Notes under the pieces: model-generated
The model's input: only the letters and a program-made list of their open reading frames with translations
What the model was told of the DNA's origin: nothing
Databases searched by the model: none
Source: Acidimicrobiales bacterium
Lineage (GTDB): Bacteria > Actinomycetota > Acidimicrobiia > Acidimicrobiales > MedAcidi-G1
Assembly: GCA_022452145.1 (NCBI GenBank)
Contig: JAKURY010000002.1
Span: forward strand, 124,001 to 188,000
Reading direction: 5' to 3'
DNA length: 64,000 nucleotides
Position numbers and translations under genes: made by a program
Shown: positions 49,739 through 59,366 of the stretch, piece by piece
Numbering within the stretch: the first letter of the stretch is position 1
Layout: every line of letters begins with the position of its first letter

Positions 49739-52700
49739 ATGACCGATCAGACCACGTCCGAACCCATCGACACCTCCGACGCCGCGTCGGTAGATGGACC
49801 AGCGAAACAACTCTCCGGTCGCCAGAAGGCGACGATCGCCTTAGGACCATTCCTGATCCTGTGGTTCGCCTGGTGGCGGCTCGGGTCACACTCCATCTCC
49901 CGAACCGGCAAGTACGAAGGGGAGTCTGCTGCGCTTGAATGGCTGTACCGGGTTCCGCGGACCTGGACCGTCGACTGGTTCAACTTTGCGGGCCGGGACG
50001 GCTTCGCGAGCGTCAGCTACAAGGCCACGGGGTGGGTGAACATCTGGTTCGACCACCTCCGCTACGAGGAGTTCTTCCAGTTCACCGTGGCGTGGCACCT
50101 CTCCAAGGGACCGTGGCTGTTGGTTCTCCTGGCCTGCCTCGGGGCGACTGGCTGGATGGCCTGGCGCACTCGGAGCAACCGCTGGCTGGCTGCCATCGTG
50201 GCCGTGGCCTGGATGGGCTGGTCCGTCGACCTGTTCGACTTCCTGCACGTTCCCACGACGCCGTGGGTCTACGTCTTCGTGGTGGTCGGCATCGCCTCTG
50301 TAGCCCGAGCCGTGCAGGATCGGACGTTCGAATGGACGGCCGCCGCCACGGCCATCGCCATCGTCGGTTGGGTGACCCTGCAGACCAACGAGGAATCCTT
50401 CAACGTCAAGGCCTTCTTCCGTCAGGTCGCACGATGGCTGGAGTTCCCCCTGGACGTCACCGAGGGACTCCTGATCAGCGGCTACGGGCCCTGGCATCTT
50501 CCCGACATGCCGTGGCTGTTCATCTTCGCCCTCCTCGTCGGTGGAGCGGGCTGGATGGCCTGGCAACGCCGGAGCACCGCGTGGACGATTGCGACCGCGT
50601 TCGTGGGCTGGATGGCCGTGGTGAGCCTCTATGAGCCGTGGCATATTCCCGCCCTGCCGTGGATCGTGATCGCCGGCCTCTTCGGTGTCGTCGGTTGGAA
50701 GCTGGGTGGCTGGCGCCTCGCCCTCCTGTCGGTCGGGTTCATCCTCTACGCCTCCTTCGTTGGTGAACCTGCGGAGCAGGCCGGAGCGGAGACCCGCTGG
50801 GACAAGACGATGATCACGCTGTCCGCTGTCCTGGTGGCCGTTCCGATCGCCGCCCTGCTCGGAGCCGTCATCGGCCTGGTGGCTGCCAAGCGACGTCGGG
50901 TCGAACAGTTCCTGATCCCGATCATGAACCTGACACAGGCCTTCCCGCACTTCACCTTCCTCATCCCGATCGGCGTGTTCATCGGCCTCTCGCACAAGGC
51001 CGGTGTCATCGCCACGATCGCCTATGCCATCCCACCGATGGCCCGGGTGACGATCCTCGGCATCCAGGGGATCTCAAGTGAGGTCATCGAGGCGGGGATC
51101 ATGGGCGGCTGCACACGCCGGCAGATGCTGTGGAAGGTGGAGTTGCCCGCCGCCCGCCAGTCCCTGCTGGTCGGAATCAACCAGGTGGTCATGGAATGCC
51201 TTGCCATGGTGGTCATCGCCTCGTTCGTCGGCACCGCCGGCCTGGGACAGGACCTCCTGTTCCGCCTCACGGGACTCCACATCGGCGCCGGAACTGAGAT
51301 CGGGATCGCCATCGTCGTCATGGCCATCACCCTGGACCGCCTCAGCCAGGGGCTGGGTCGGCTCCAGCCAACCCACTACCCAGAGGGCGCGCCCTTCTGG
51401 AAACGCCACCCGTACCTCCTGGCCTCGGGAGCCGTGATGGTGGGCGGCCTCCTCCTGGCCCAGGCCTGGGATGCGGCCTTCCGCGTACCCAACTCGTGGA
51501 TGCGGGGCCATGAGGGCTTCTGGGAATTCCTCGTGGACAACGGCAAGAGCGACGTGGCGTGGTGGCACCTGTCCGGTGGTCGGTGGCTAGTGCTCTTCCT
51601 GGCCGCCATCGCAGTCGCCGGATGGAGGGCCTGGGACACCCGGCGCTACCGCTGGCTCATCACCGCGGCCGCCCTGGCCTTGGCGGGATGGTCCGTCGAC
51701 CTGTTCGACTTCCTGCACCTGTCCACCAAGCCGTGGATCTACGTCTTCGTGGCGGCCGGCGTCGCCGCCTTGGCGTACGGCTCATCGGTGCGAACCCGGC
51801 TACTGGCCCAGGCCTCCGGGGATGTCGGCTCCCACGGCGAGGCGGCCACCCAAGCCCAACAGTCGCTGCGCTTCACCTGGACGGCGGCCATGACGGTGAT
51901 CGTGACGCTCGGCTGGGTGACCCTCCGAACCATCGACGAGTCCTTCACATTCAACCTCCGCGACTACACCATCACCTTCCGGGACGCCCTCGAGTCCGCG
52001 ATCCTGCTGCCCATGCGCGACGCCTACCTCACCATTCCATGGGTGGGCCTCGTCCTGCTCTTCGGTGTGGTCGGATACTTCATCAACGGTCGCCGACCCG
52101 CCCTGTTGGCCGCAGGCATGATCGCCTTCATCTCCCTCGCCGGGTTCTGGTGGCAGGCCATGTGGAACTTCTACCAGCTGACCTTCGCCGTGTTACTGGC
52201 CATCATCTTCGGTGTTCCGTTCGGGATCTGGGCAGCGACCACGGCGCGACGCAACGCGGTGGTGCAGGTGCTCCTCGACTTCTTCCAGACCTTCCCGTCG
52301 TTCGTCTACCTGTTCCCAGCCATCATGTTCTTCGGCGTCTCCGAAACGGCGATCATCGTCGCCGTGGTCCTCTCCGCATCCGTGCCGGCCATCCGATACA
52401 CGATCTTCGGCATCCAGAACGTGCCGAAGCCGCTGATCGAAGCGTCCACGATGGCTGGCTGCACCCGGCGGCAGACCCTCTGGAAGGTGAAGTTGCCCAT
52501 GGCAGTACCGGAGATCATGCTCGGCATCAACCAGACGATCATGTTCGGCCTCTTCATGGTGATGATCGCCGGACTCATCAAGACCACCGGACTGGCCCGG
52601 GAGCTCATCGAGGCCCAGCCCAACATCGACAGCGGCCGGGCCATAGTCGCCGGCATCGCCGTGGCCTGCATCGGCATGTCAATCGACCTGCTCATCTCCG

Positions 52701-52747
52701 AGTGGTCCGACAAGCGCAAGAAGCAACTCGGCCTGATCGAGGCCTAG
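49739..52747 (+). CDS. tmoV: Double-length ABC permease, ProW/TmoV type
   Basis: The 1002-aa membrane protein contains two tandem permease units. Each has a Trp-rich N-terminal helical region ([21 protein letters not shown] near residue 160, [21 protein letters not shown] near 651) and a binding-protein-dependent transport domain. Those domains carry the EAA loop ([23 protein letters not shown] near 450, [23 protein letters not shown] near 900). One chain could thus supply both transmembrane halves of the importer. ATG at 49739 is 10 bp after the ATPase. The two halves are clearly diverged, unlike the binding-protein copies. I do not know whether this length is normal for TmoV. Confidence 0.82.
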   Translation: MTDQTTSEPIDTSDAASVDGPAKQLSGRQKATIALGPFLILWFAWWRLGSHSISRTGKYEGESAALEWLYRVPRTWTVDWFNFAGRDGFASVSYKATGWVNIWFDHLRYEEFFQFTVAWHLSKGPWLLVLLACLGATGWMAWRTRSNRWLAAIVAVAWMGWSVDLFDFLHVPTTPWVYVFVVVGIASVARAVQDRTFEWTAAATAIAIVGWVTLQTNEESFNVKAFFRQVARWLEFPLDVTEGLLISGYGPWHLPDMPWLFIFALLVGGAGWMAWQRRSTAWTIATAFVGWMAVVSLYEPWHIPALPWIVIAGLFGVVGWKLGGWRLALLSVGFILYASFVGEPAEQAGAETRWDKTMITLSAVLVAVPIAALLGAVIGLVAAKRRRVEQFLIPIMNLTQAFPHFTFLIPIGVFIGLSHKAGVIATIAYAIPPMARVTILGIQGISSEVIEAGIMGGCTRRQMLWKVELPAARQSLLVGINQVVMECLAMVVIASFVGTAGLGQDLLFRLTGLHIGAGTEIGIAIVVMAITLDRLSQGLGRLQPTHYPEGAPFWKRHPYLLASGAVMVGGLLLAQAWDAAFRVPNSWMRGHEGFWEFLVDNGKSDVAWWHLSGGRWLVLFLAAIAVAGWRAWDTRRYRWLITAAALALAGWSVDLFDFLHLSTKPWIYVFVAAGVAALAYGSSVRTRLLAQASGDVGSHGEAATQAQQSLRFTWTAAMTVIVTLGWVTLRTIDESFTFNLRDYTITFRDALESAILLPMRDAYLTIPWVGLVLLFGVVGYFINGRRPALLAAGMIAFISLAGFWWQAMWNFYQLTFAVLLAIIFGVPFGIWAATTARRNAVVQVLLDFFQTFPSFVYLFPAIMFFGVSETAIIVAVVLSASVPAIRYTIFGIQNVPKPLIEASTMAGCTRRQTLWKVKLPMAVPEIMLGINQTIMFGLFMVMIAGLIKTTGLARELIEAQPNIDSGRAIVAGIAVACIGMSIDLLISEWSDKRKKQLGLIEA

Positions 52748-52809
52748 ACAGCCACGCTCCGCTTCGCCAGCCAACCCCGACCGACCAGCCGACCAACCGG
52801 AGCACCACA

Positions 52810-54168
52810 ATGACCCGCGTCGCCATCATCGGAGCCGGACCCAGCGGCCTGGCCCAGTTGCGGGCCTTCGCCTCGGCGGCGACCGACGGTACCGAGGTCC
52901 CCGAACTCGTCTGCTACGAGAAGCAGGAGGACTGGGGCGGCCTGTGGAACTACACCTGGCGCACCGGGGTCGACGAGTACGGCGAGTCCGTCCACGGCTC
53001 GATGTACAGGTACCTGTGGTCAAACGGTCCGAAGGAGTGCCTGGAGTTCGCCGACTACGGCTTCGAGGAGCACTTCGGGAAGCCCATCGCCTCCTATCCC
53101 CCACGCGAGGTCCTCTGGGACTACATCAAGGGTCGCGTGGAGAAGAGCGACGTGAGGCAGTACATCAGGTTCCGGACCGTGGTCCGCGAGGTCTCCTACG
53201 ACGAACCCACCGAGCTCTTCACCGTCACCAGCCACGACCTCGTGAACGGCCACACCTCGTCCGAGGAGTTCGACTTCGTGGTAGTGGCATCGGGCCACTT
53301 CTCGGTTCCGAACGTGCCGCACTACCCGGGCTTCGAGCGGTTCCTGGGCCGCATCCTCCACGCCCACGACTTCCGCGATGCCGTGGAATTCTCCGGCAAG
53401 GACATCCTCGTTGTGGGAGCTAGCTACTCGGCCGAGGACATCGGCTCCCAGTGCCACAAGTACGGCGCCGGACGCATCTACTGCACATCGCGTGCCGGCA
53501 CGATGGGCTACGACTGGCCGGACAACTGGGAAGAGCTTCCGATCCTGACCCACGTGGACGGCAACACCGTCCACTTCGCCGACGGCCAGACCCGGGACGT
53601 ACACGCCATCATCCTGTGCACCGGCTACCAGCACTTCTTCCCGTTCCTGCCCGACGAGTTGCGCCTTGAGACGAAGAACCGCCTCTGGGCGCCCGGGCTC
53701 TACAAGGGAGTGGTCTGGGAGCGGAACCCAAAGCTCTTCTACTTGGGAATGCAGGACCAGTACTACACGTTCAACATGTTCGACGCTCAGGCCTGGTGGG
53801 CCCGCGATGTGATGCTCGGACGCATCGAGTTGCCGTCGGCTGCCGAGATGGCGGCCGACAGCGCCGGCTGGCTCGAGCGCGAGGAGGCCCTGGAGACCGC
53901 CTACGAGGAGATCGACTTCCAGGGCGACTCCACGCAGGAGCTGGTTGACGCCACCGACTACCCCGACTTCAACATCGGTGAGGTCAACCGGATGTTCAAG
54001 CAGTGGAAGGCCGACAAGAACGCCGACATCATGAACTACCGCGACAAGGGCTTCCAGTCGACGCTCACCGGCACGATGGCACCCGTCCACCACACCCCGT
54101 GGATGGAGGCGATGGACGACTCCATGGCGACCTACCTGCTCGATGAGGCGCCGGAGGGCGGCGGCTGA
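52810..54168 (+). CDS. tmm: Trimethylamine monooxygenase
   Basis: The 452-aa flavin monooxygenase oxidises trimethylamine to TMAO with NADPH and oxygen. The FAD motif [12 protein letters not shown] is at residues 6-17, the FMO signature reads [13 protein letters not shown] near 178 (F-x-G-x-x-x-H), and the NADPH motif [19 protein letters not shown] is near 203. The SYSAEDIG and HAHDFRDA forms are those of bacterial Tmm rather than generic FMOs. ATG at 52810 has GGAG 7 nt upstream. It follows the transporter by 62 bp and is probably co-transcribed. The call is supported by both motifs and locus. Confidence 0.9.
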   Translation: MTRVAIIGAGPSGLAQLRAFASAATDGTEVPELVCYEKQEDWGGLWNYTWRTGVDEYGESVHGSMYRYLWSNGPKECLEFADYGFEEHFGKPIASYPPREVLWDYIKGRVEKSDVRQYIRFRTVVREVSYDEPTELFTVTSHDLVNGHTSSEEFDFVVVASGHFSVPNVPHYPGFERFLGRILHAHDFRDAVEFSGKDILVVGASYSAEDIGSQCHKYGAGRIYCTSRAGTMGYDWPDNWEELPILTHVDGNTVHFADGQTRDVHAIILCTGYQHFFPFLPDELRLETKNRLWAPGLYKGVVWERNPKLFYLGMQDQYYTFNMFDAQAWWARDVMLGRIELPSAAEMAADSAGWLEREEALETAYEEIDFQGDSTQELVDATDYPDFNIGEVNRMFKQWKADKNADIMNYRDKGFQSTLTGTMAPVHHTPWMEAMDDSMATYLLDEAPEGGG

Positions 54169-54190
54169 GCGGACGGGACCCGGACGCGAC

Positions 54191-54216
54191 GGTGGCCGGG
54201 CACGGGCCCGACCACC
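54191..54216. terminator. Hairpin between the converging tmm and FAD-oxidoreductase genes
   Basis: GGTGGCCGGGC pairs with GCCCGACCACC (one mismatch) around a 4-nt loop. A further small stem CGGCCC/GGGCCG lies at about 54231. Without T-runs, these may act as bidirectional terminators. Confidence 0.4.
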
Positions 54217-54253
54217 GGTCGACGTTCGATCGGCCCCGTAGGGCCGCTGCGGT

Positions 54254-55591
54254 CTAACTCCAGGGGTACGGCGAGTTGCTCACCGGGTGCAGCCGGCCCT
54301 CGGCGTAGCGGGAATAGCGGAACGGCTCTAGCAGTGCCTGGGTCTCGCCGACTAGTTCCTTTGCCACCAGGGCACCCACGCCGATCATCTTGAACCCGTG
54401 GTTCGAGTCTGCGACCACGTAGACGTTCTCGCGGAAGGTGTCGAACACTGGGAAGTTGTCGGGGGTGAAGGCCCCGATGCCACCCGATGGGGCGTGGCTC
54501 ATCAGGCTGGCCTTACCCTCAAAACGCTCCTGGCAGTGAGACAGCGCAGCCGCCCACACCTGGCGGAAGTCCGTGCCGACCACGAAGTCGGGGCTGGCCG
54601 GACCGTACGGGTCGATCGCCACGTCACGCCAGGGGCGCTTCACCGGATACGGCATGTAGCCGCCCTGCACGCCGCCAAAGTTGAAGTCGGGCTTGTAGTA
54701 AACGCCCCACTTGCCATCGACGAGCAGGTTGTTGTCCTCGTCGTACAGCGGCACATCGGCGTCGACGTGAACGACTGGTGGCATGTTTCCCTCGTTGTTC
54801 ATGAGGTAGCCGGGATCGACGTCCAGGGTGCCCTCCTGGAGGGCCCAAAACTCCCAGGTTGGGACCTCGAAGATCTCGCCTTCCAAGAGAATCTTGGTGG
54901 TCTCCGGCAGGTCCAGCATCTCCCACAGCTTGGGCACCCAGGGGCCCGCAGCCGCCACGACATGGTCGACCTGGATCAATCCCCTGTTGGTGACGACGTG
55001 GGAGACCGCTCCTCCGTTAAGGGCCAACTCGGTCACGAGGGTGTCGGTGACGACGTTGACTCCCTCGGCCTGGGCTTTGGCCAGGAGGCCATTGACGGTC
55101 GCCATGTTGTGCGCGTAGCCGCCCTTCTTCTCGTGGAGGACGCTGGTCACCCCGGTGCAGCGCCAGTCATCGAAGATGCCCTTCATGTAGTTGAAGGTCT
55201 CCTGTTCGCCTTCGACAAATACGGACTCGTAGCCGATGGCCGCCTGCTGCTCGGCGATCGTCGCTACATCGGCGCGCATCTCGTCGTAGGAGATCTGGAG
55301 GTAGCCGACCGGGTGGTACTCGAACGCCTCCGGATCTGACTCCCACACCTGGACCGAATGGGCCATGAGTTCACGCATGGCGGGTTGGAAGTAGTTGTTT
55401 CGGACCACGCCGCAGGCGATGCCGGAGGGCCCGGAACCGGCGTGGGACTTCTCGACGACGAGGATGTCGCTGCCGTCACCGCTGCCACGGGCCTTGAGTT
55501 CGCGTGCCAGGTGCCACGCGGTCGACAAGCCGTGGATTCCGGCGCCGATGATGCAGTACCGAACGGACTCGGGTACCTGCGATGCGTTCAC
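54254..55591 (-). CDS. DAO-family FAD-dependent oxidoreductase (sarcosine/N-methylglutamate oxidoreductase-like)
   Basis: This 445-aa flavoprotein begins with a nucleotide-binding fold (YCIIGAGIHGLSTAWHLA) and ends FRENVYVVADSNHGFKMIGVGALVAKEL, the DAO pattern of sarcosine and dimethylglycine oxidoreductases. GSGPSGIACGVVRNNYFQP matches the flavin-attachment region of that group. In the N-methylglutamate pathway an oxidoreductase of this fold converts N-methylglutamate to glutamate, methyl carbon leaving as formaldehyde or methylene-THF, so this is a candidate. The four-subunit MgdABCD set is not seen. GTG at 55591 has AGGAG 8 nt upstream. Confidence 0.7.
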   Translation of the reverse strand: MNASQVPESVRYCIIGAGIHGLSTAWHLARELKARGSGDGSDILVVEKSHAGSGPSGIACGVVRNNYFQPAMRELMAHSVQVWESDPEAFEYHPVGYLQISYDEMRADVATIAEQQAAIGYESVFVEGEQETFNYMKGIFDDWRCTGVTSVLHEKKGGYAHNMATVNGLLAKAQAEGVNVVTDTLVTELALNGGAVSHVVTNRGLIQVDHVVAAAGPWVPKLWEMLDLPETTKILLEGEIFEVPTWEFWALQEGTLDVDPGYLMNNEGNMPPVVHVDADVPLYDEDNNLLVDGKWGVYYKPDFNFGGVQGGYMPYPVKRPWRDVAIDPYGPASPDFVVGTDFRQVWAAALSHCQERFEGKASLMSHAPSGGIGAFTPDNFPVFDTFRENVYVVADSNHGFKMIGVGALVAKELVGETQALLEPFRYSRYAEGRLHPVSNSPYPWS

Positions 55592-55673
55592 TGACGAGGC
55601 TCCTCGTGGGGAACACCCCGCCAACCGCGTGGGCCGACGGGACAGATTGATGGGTCGGTGTGGCGCAAGTCGC

Positions 55674-56096
55674 TCAGTGGGCGGGAGGCTCCCAGCCCTC
55701 AAGGGTCGGCGGCCGCCAGTTGTCGCCCACCGACTTGGAGTCGGCGACCCAGGGGCCAAGTTCTACCTGATGGAACTTACAGTGCTTCTCCTTCAGCTGG
55801 ATGCCATAGGAGTTGCCCGAGATGAGGTGCTTCATCAGCACCTTGCGTGCCAGCTCGTCCTCGCGACCCTCCGGGATGTCGAAGTAGATCTTGAGGAACG
55901 AGTTGGAGTACCGGTCGAACACGGCGGGCGTGCCGTCCTCCTCGAGCAGGTGGATGTCCTCCAGCCAGTTGAGGTCCCTGCCCGGCGTCAACTCCATCAG
56001 GTCGAGGTCCTCTACCAAAGAGATGTCCTCCTGGTACTCGAACCGGCGACCGGCGAGGGTCTCTGCGTCGATGGCGGTGGTGTGCTTCACAGCCAT
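55674..56096 (-). CDS. Unknown 140-aa protein coupled to mgsC
   Basis: The soluble, acidic protein starts MAVKHTTAIDAETLAGRRFE and includes LEDIHLLEEDGTPAVFDRYSNSFLKIYFDIPEGRE, then SGNSYGIQLKEKHCKFHQVELGPW and a tryptophan/proline-rich end. I do not recognise a family. It has a single cysteine, so no Zn or Fe-S site of the SoxD kind. It lies 5 bp after mgsC and 82 bp before the FAD oxidoreductase, in the same direction. Its position suggests an accessory subunit of the synthase or the oxidoreductase; that is inference. Confidence 0.7.
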   Translation of the reverse strand: MAVKHTTAIDAETLAGRRFEYQEDISLVEDLDLMELTPGRDLNWLEDIHLLEEDGTPAVFDRYSNSFLKIYFDIPEGREDELARKVLMKHLISGNSYGIQLKEKHCKFHQVELGPWVADSKSVGDNWRPPTLEGWEPPAH

Positions 56097-56101
56097 GGTC
56101 C

Positions 56102-57535
56102 TCAGCCCCCACTTCCGATGATCTGCTTGGCCATCAGGTCCTTCATCTCCTGCAACGCCCGCTCTTCGCTGACACCGGGGATGTAGGTGGTGCCGGCCAG
56201 CGGCACCTTGGCCATGGCGGATGCCTCGTGGGTGAGGGCAGCCAGGTCCTCCGGCTCGAGGCTGTGGATGTTGGTCTTTCCGCAGGCCCGGGCCAGCAAC
56301 TGGACCTCCATGGTCAATGTGTGGAGGAAGTTGTAGACCCGCAGAGCCGCCTCGTCGACATCGAGTCGCGCCCGCAGTTCCACGTCCTGTGTGGCGATGC
56401 CCACCGGGCAGCGACCGGTGTGGCAGTGGTAGCACTCGCCGGCCGGCACGCCGATGGTGCCCTCGTAGTCGGTCACACCATCGATGTGCTTGTTGCAGTT
56501 CAGCGCCATCAGCGCCGAGGTGCCCAGAGCCACTGCCTTGGCGCCCAGGGCCAGGCACTTGGCCACGTCACCACCGTTGCGGATGCCACCGGCCACCACG
56601 AGGTCGACCTCGTCGACCAGGCCCACGTCCTCCAGGGCCCGTCGGGCCTCAGGGATGGCGGCCATCAACGGAATGCCGGTCTCCTCGGTGGCGAGGTGCG
56701 GACCGGCGCCGGTGCCACCCTCCGCCCCGTCCAGGTAGATGGTGTCCGGACCACACTTGGCAGCCATACGCACGTCGTCGTACACCCGGGCCGAACCCAA
56801 CTTGAGCTGGATCGGGATCTGGTAGCTGGTGGCCTCCCGTATCTCCTGGATCTTCAGCGACAGGTCGTCTGGACCGATCCAGTCCGGGTGACGCGCAGGC
56901 GACCTCTGGTCGATCCCCGCGGGCAGCGAGCGCATCTCGGCCACCTGCTCGGTGACCTTCTGGCCCATGAGGTGCCCTCCCAGGCCGACCTTGCAACCCT
57001 GTCCGATGAAGAACTCAACGGCGTCGGCCAACATGAGGTGGTGCGGATTGAAGCCGTAACGGCTCTGGATCACCTGGTAGAACCACTTGGTCGAGAGGTC
57101 CCGCTCGGGCGGAATCATGCCACCCTCGCCGGAACAGGTCGCCGTACCGGCCATCGAGGCTCCCTTGGCCAGGGCCATCTTCGCCTCGAGCGACAGGGCG
57201 CCGAAGCTCATGCCGGTGATATAGACGGGGATGTCCAACTCCAAGGGGTTGTTGGCGAAGCGACCGCCGAGGACGGTCTTGGTCTCGCACTTCTCCCGAT
57301 AGCCCTCGATCACAAACCGGGTGAGCGTTCCGGGCAGGAACACCAACTCGTCCCAGTGCGGGATCTTCTTGAAGATGGAGAACCCACGCATCCGATAGCG
57401 GCCCAACTCGGCCTTCACGTGGATGTCGTTGATGACCTCCGGCGTGAAGATCTTGCTCTTGCCGAGTACGTCGGTGGCGGCGTTGGTGTCGACCTTCGGG
57501 GTGTCCACTCCCTTGATGTCGTTCGCTTCTGGCAT
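56102..57535 (-). CDS. mgsC: N-methylglutamate synthase subunit C (FMN glutamate-synthase-like)
   Basis: The 477-aa protein is homologous to the FMN-binding, central part of glutamate synthase. PVYITGMSFGALSLEAKMALAKGASMAGTATCSGEGGM, IQLKLGSARVYDDVRMAAKCGPDTIYLDGAEGGTGAGP and VAGGIRNGGDVAKCLALGAKAVALGT form the flavin barrel. Cysteines in CYHCHTGRCPVGIATQ (near 365-376) bind an Fe-S cluster. With MgsA and MgsB it transfers methylamine from gamma-glutamylmethylamide to give N-methylglutamate. GltB-like alternatives are possible; context favours this. The ATG has AGGAGGAG upstream, overlapping the mgsB stop. Confidence 0.85.
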   Translation of the reverse strand: MPEANDIKGVDTPKVDTNAATDVLGKSKIFTPEVINDIHVKAELGRYRMRGFSIFKKIPHWDELVFLPGTLTRFVIEGYREKCETKTVLGGRFANNPLELDIPVYITGMSFGALSLEAKMALAKGASMAGTATCSGEGGMIPPERDLSTKWFYQVIQSRYGFNPHHLMLADAVEFFIGQGCKVGLGGHLMGQKVTEQVAEMRSLPAGIDQRSPARHPDWIGPDDLSLKIQEIREATSYQIPIQLKLGSARVYDDVRMAAKCGPDTIYLDGAEGGTGAGPHLATEETGIPLMAAIPEARRALEDVGLVDEVDLVVAGGIRNGGDVAKCLALGAKAVALGTSALMALNCNKHIDGVTDYEGTIGVPAGECYHCHTGRCPVGIATQDVELRARLDVDEAALRVYNFLHTLTMEVQLLARACGKTNIHSLEPEDLAALTHEASAMAKVPLAGTTYIPGVSEERALQEMKDLMAKQIIGSGG

Positions 57536-57540
57536 CGTCT

Positions 57541-57549
57541 ACTCCTCCT
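57541..57549 (-). promoter_or_regulatory. Ribosome-binding site of mgsC overlapping the mgsB stop
   Basis: On the minus strand AGGAGGAGT starts inside the mgsB TAG stop and sits a few bases before the mgsC ATG. It should couple translation of the two subunits. Confidence 0.6.
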
Positions 57550-58339
57550 AAAGCACGAGCTTGCGCTCAGAGGGCTCCAGCGCGTCGTAGTTGTGGAGCA
57601 CCTTGCCGCACTCGAACTTCTGCACGTCCGGTGGGGTGCCGAGGTCGTAGATATCGAACTTACGATTGATGAACTCGTGGTCGTCGTCGGTCATCTCGGC
57701 AGGCACACAGTCCACGCCGAGCGAGGCGATCTTTCCGCCGACGTAGATCGCGCCGTCATACATCGAGTCGCCCAGGCCGTCGTTGGCGTCACCACAGATG
57801 ATCTGGCGGCCACGCTGCATCATGAAGCCGGTGTTGATGCCGGCGCTACCCAGGGTGATGATCGTGCCACCCTTCTGGTCGATGCCGGTCCGAGCACCCA
57901 CGTTGCCCTTGATTACCAGGTCCCCACCGCGTAGGGCGGCACCAGTCAGCGAGCCCGCCGGACCGTCGACCACGATGGATCCGGACATCATGTTCTCCGC
58001 CAGTGACCAACCGACCCGGCCGTTGATCTGGACCTCCGGCCCGTCGATCAGGCCACAGGCGTACCAGCCTGGGCTGCCCTCGAAGGTCAACCTGCAGCGC
58101 TTCAGGATTCCAACGCCCAGGGAGTGCTTGGACCCCGGGTTGACGATGGTGACCTCGTTCACGCCCTCGTCGTAGACGATGCGCTTGAGTTCCAGGTTGA
58201 TCTTGCGGGTGGTGAGGTCGGTGGCGTCTATGACCGCTCGGTCACCGTCGATCTCCGCCGTCATGGGCGGTTCAGGATCTGGTTCTACGAGACCCCGGGC
58301 GTCGTAGACGACGCCGCTCTTGGTGCTCAGACCTGCCAC
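57548..58339 (-). CDS. mgsB: N-methylglutamate synthase subunit B (glutamate-synthase GXGXG domain-like)
   Basis: The 263-aa protein matches the right-handed beta-helix domain at the C-terminus of glutamate synthase. It has repeated short strands with glycine turns (NGRVGWSLAENMMSGSIVVDG, RGGDLVIKGNVGARTGIDQKGGTIITLGSAGINTGFMMQRGRQIICGDANDGLGDSMYDGAIYVGG). It is a stand-alone subunit as in MgsB/GlxC. GTG at 58339 overlaps mgsA by 13 bp. The predicted complex is MgsA (ammonia/methylamine channel), MgsB (structural) and MgsC (FMN). Confidence 0.84.
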   Translation of the reverse strand: MAGLSTKSGVVYDARGLVEPDPEPPMTAEIDGDRAVIDATDLTTRKINLELKRIVYDEGVNEVTIVNPGSKHSLGVGILKRCRLTFEGSPGWYACGLIDGPEVQINGRVGWSLAENMMSGSIVVDGPAGSLTGAALRGGDLVIKGNVGARTGIDQKGGTIITLGSAGINTGFMMQRGRQIICGDANDGLGDSMYDGAIYVGGKIASLGVDCVPAEMTDDDHEFINRKFDIYDLGTPPDVQKFECGKVLHNYDALEPSERKLVL

Positions 58340-59256
58340 GTCAACACCTCCCGCTCGAACGGATCCCTGGTCTCCACCTCGGTTCCGACGAGTGCCCGGA
58401 TGGCTATCTCCTCGGAGGCCATCGCCACCAGGTTGTCGGACTCCATGAGCACCAGCGGCTTGGCCGCCATCTCGTCCTTGGCGATGCCCAACTCGCTGCC
58501 GGTGGCAACCAGGTAGGTGAAGACGCCGTCGAAATCGTCGAGGCTGTGCTTCATGGCCGTCTCGAGCGGCAGGCCGTCCTCGAGCTGCTGGGCCAGGTAG
58601 ACGGCGATGATCTCCGAATCGCACTCGGACTGGAACCGGTGGCCCATCCGCTCGAGGCGGCGACGCCATTGGTGGTAGTTGGTGAGCTGGCCGTTATGCA
58701 CAACCGCCACGTCGGCGAACGGGTACGCCCAGTAAGGGTGGGCGCTGGCCAGGTCCACGTCGGACTCGGTTGCCATGCGCACGTGCCCGATCCCGTGCGT
58801 ACCCGACATGTTCGCCAGCCCGTACTGCTCGTGCACCGTGTTGGCGTCGCCCAGGTCCTTGACTATCTCGAGGGAGTTGCCCAACGACAGCACCTTGCAG
58901 CCGTCGATGTCCTCCAGGTAGTCGGCGAGAGGCTTGAGGTCGCCGCCGTAACGGATGGTGGCCCGGAATGCGTATCCGGTCTCGTTGTGAATGGTCGCCA
59001 GGTCGGCACCCACCTTGGCAAGGCGGGCCTCGACCTCGGCCCGGTTGCGTTCCAGCCTCTCATCCATGCCGAAGCCGCCGTACTCGTTGGGCTCGGCCAA
59101 CATGAACCGCACGACGACCAGGTCGTCCGGTTGTCCGTACATGGCGTAGCCGGTGGAGTCCGGGCCACGGTGCTTCATGGAATTGAGCATCGCCGTGAGC
59201 TCGTCGCCGATGTCGGCGGCCCCGTCACGATGGATGATGCCGGCAATGCCGCACAT
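58327..59256 (-). CDS. mgsA: N-methylglutamate synthase subunit A (class II amidotransferase-like)
   Basis: The 309-aa Ntn-type glutaminase-like protein starts MCGIAGIIHRDG with the catalytic Cys2. KHRGPDSTGYAMYG, GIGHVRMATESDVDLASAHPYWA, VVHNGQLTNYHQWRRRLERMGHRFQSECDSEIIAVYLA and FDGVFTYLVAT are class II amidotransferase motifs. In this setting it should hydrolyse gamma-glutamylmethylamide and pass methylamine on. AGGAGA lies 6 nt before the ATG. A glutamine amidotransferase role in ordinary glutamate synthesis is the alternative, but the Tmm/Tdm context argues against it. Confidence 0.85.
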   Translation of the reverse strand: MCGIAGIIHRDGAADIGDELTAMLNSMKHRGPDSTGYAMYGQPDDLVVVRFMLAEPNEYGGFGMDERLERNRAEVEARLAKVGADLATIHNETGYAFRATIRYGGDLKPLADYLEDIDGCKVLSLGNSLEIVKDLGDANTVHEQYGLANMSGTHGIGHVRMATESDVDLASAHPYWAYPFADVAVVHNGQLTNYHQWRRRLERMGHRFQSECDSEIIAVYLAQQLEDGLPLETAMKHSLDDFDGVFTYLVATGSELGIAKDEMAAKPLVLMESDNLVAMASEEIAIRALVGTEVETRDPFEREVLTWQV

Positions 59257-59366
59257 GTCGTATCTCCTGGTCTCTACGTCTTTCAGGTCTCTGGGGCTCC
59301 AGGTTCGTCACCGGAGGTTGGCAACCGGGCCTTCAGGCCCCGGGGCGTGGCCCTGGGAACCGCGCC

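Noticed and set aside
59325-59343. Hairpin with a GGGCC/GGCCC stem as a gmaS terminator
   Set aside because: The stem is only 5 bp and no T-run follows on the minus strand; mgsA follows in the same direction, so read-through is likely.
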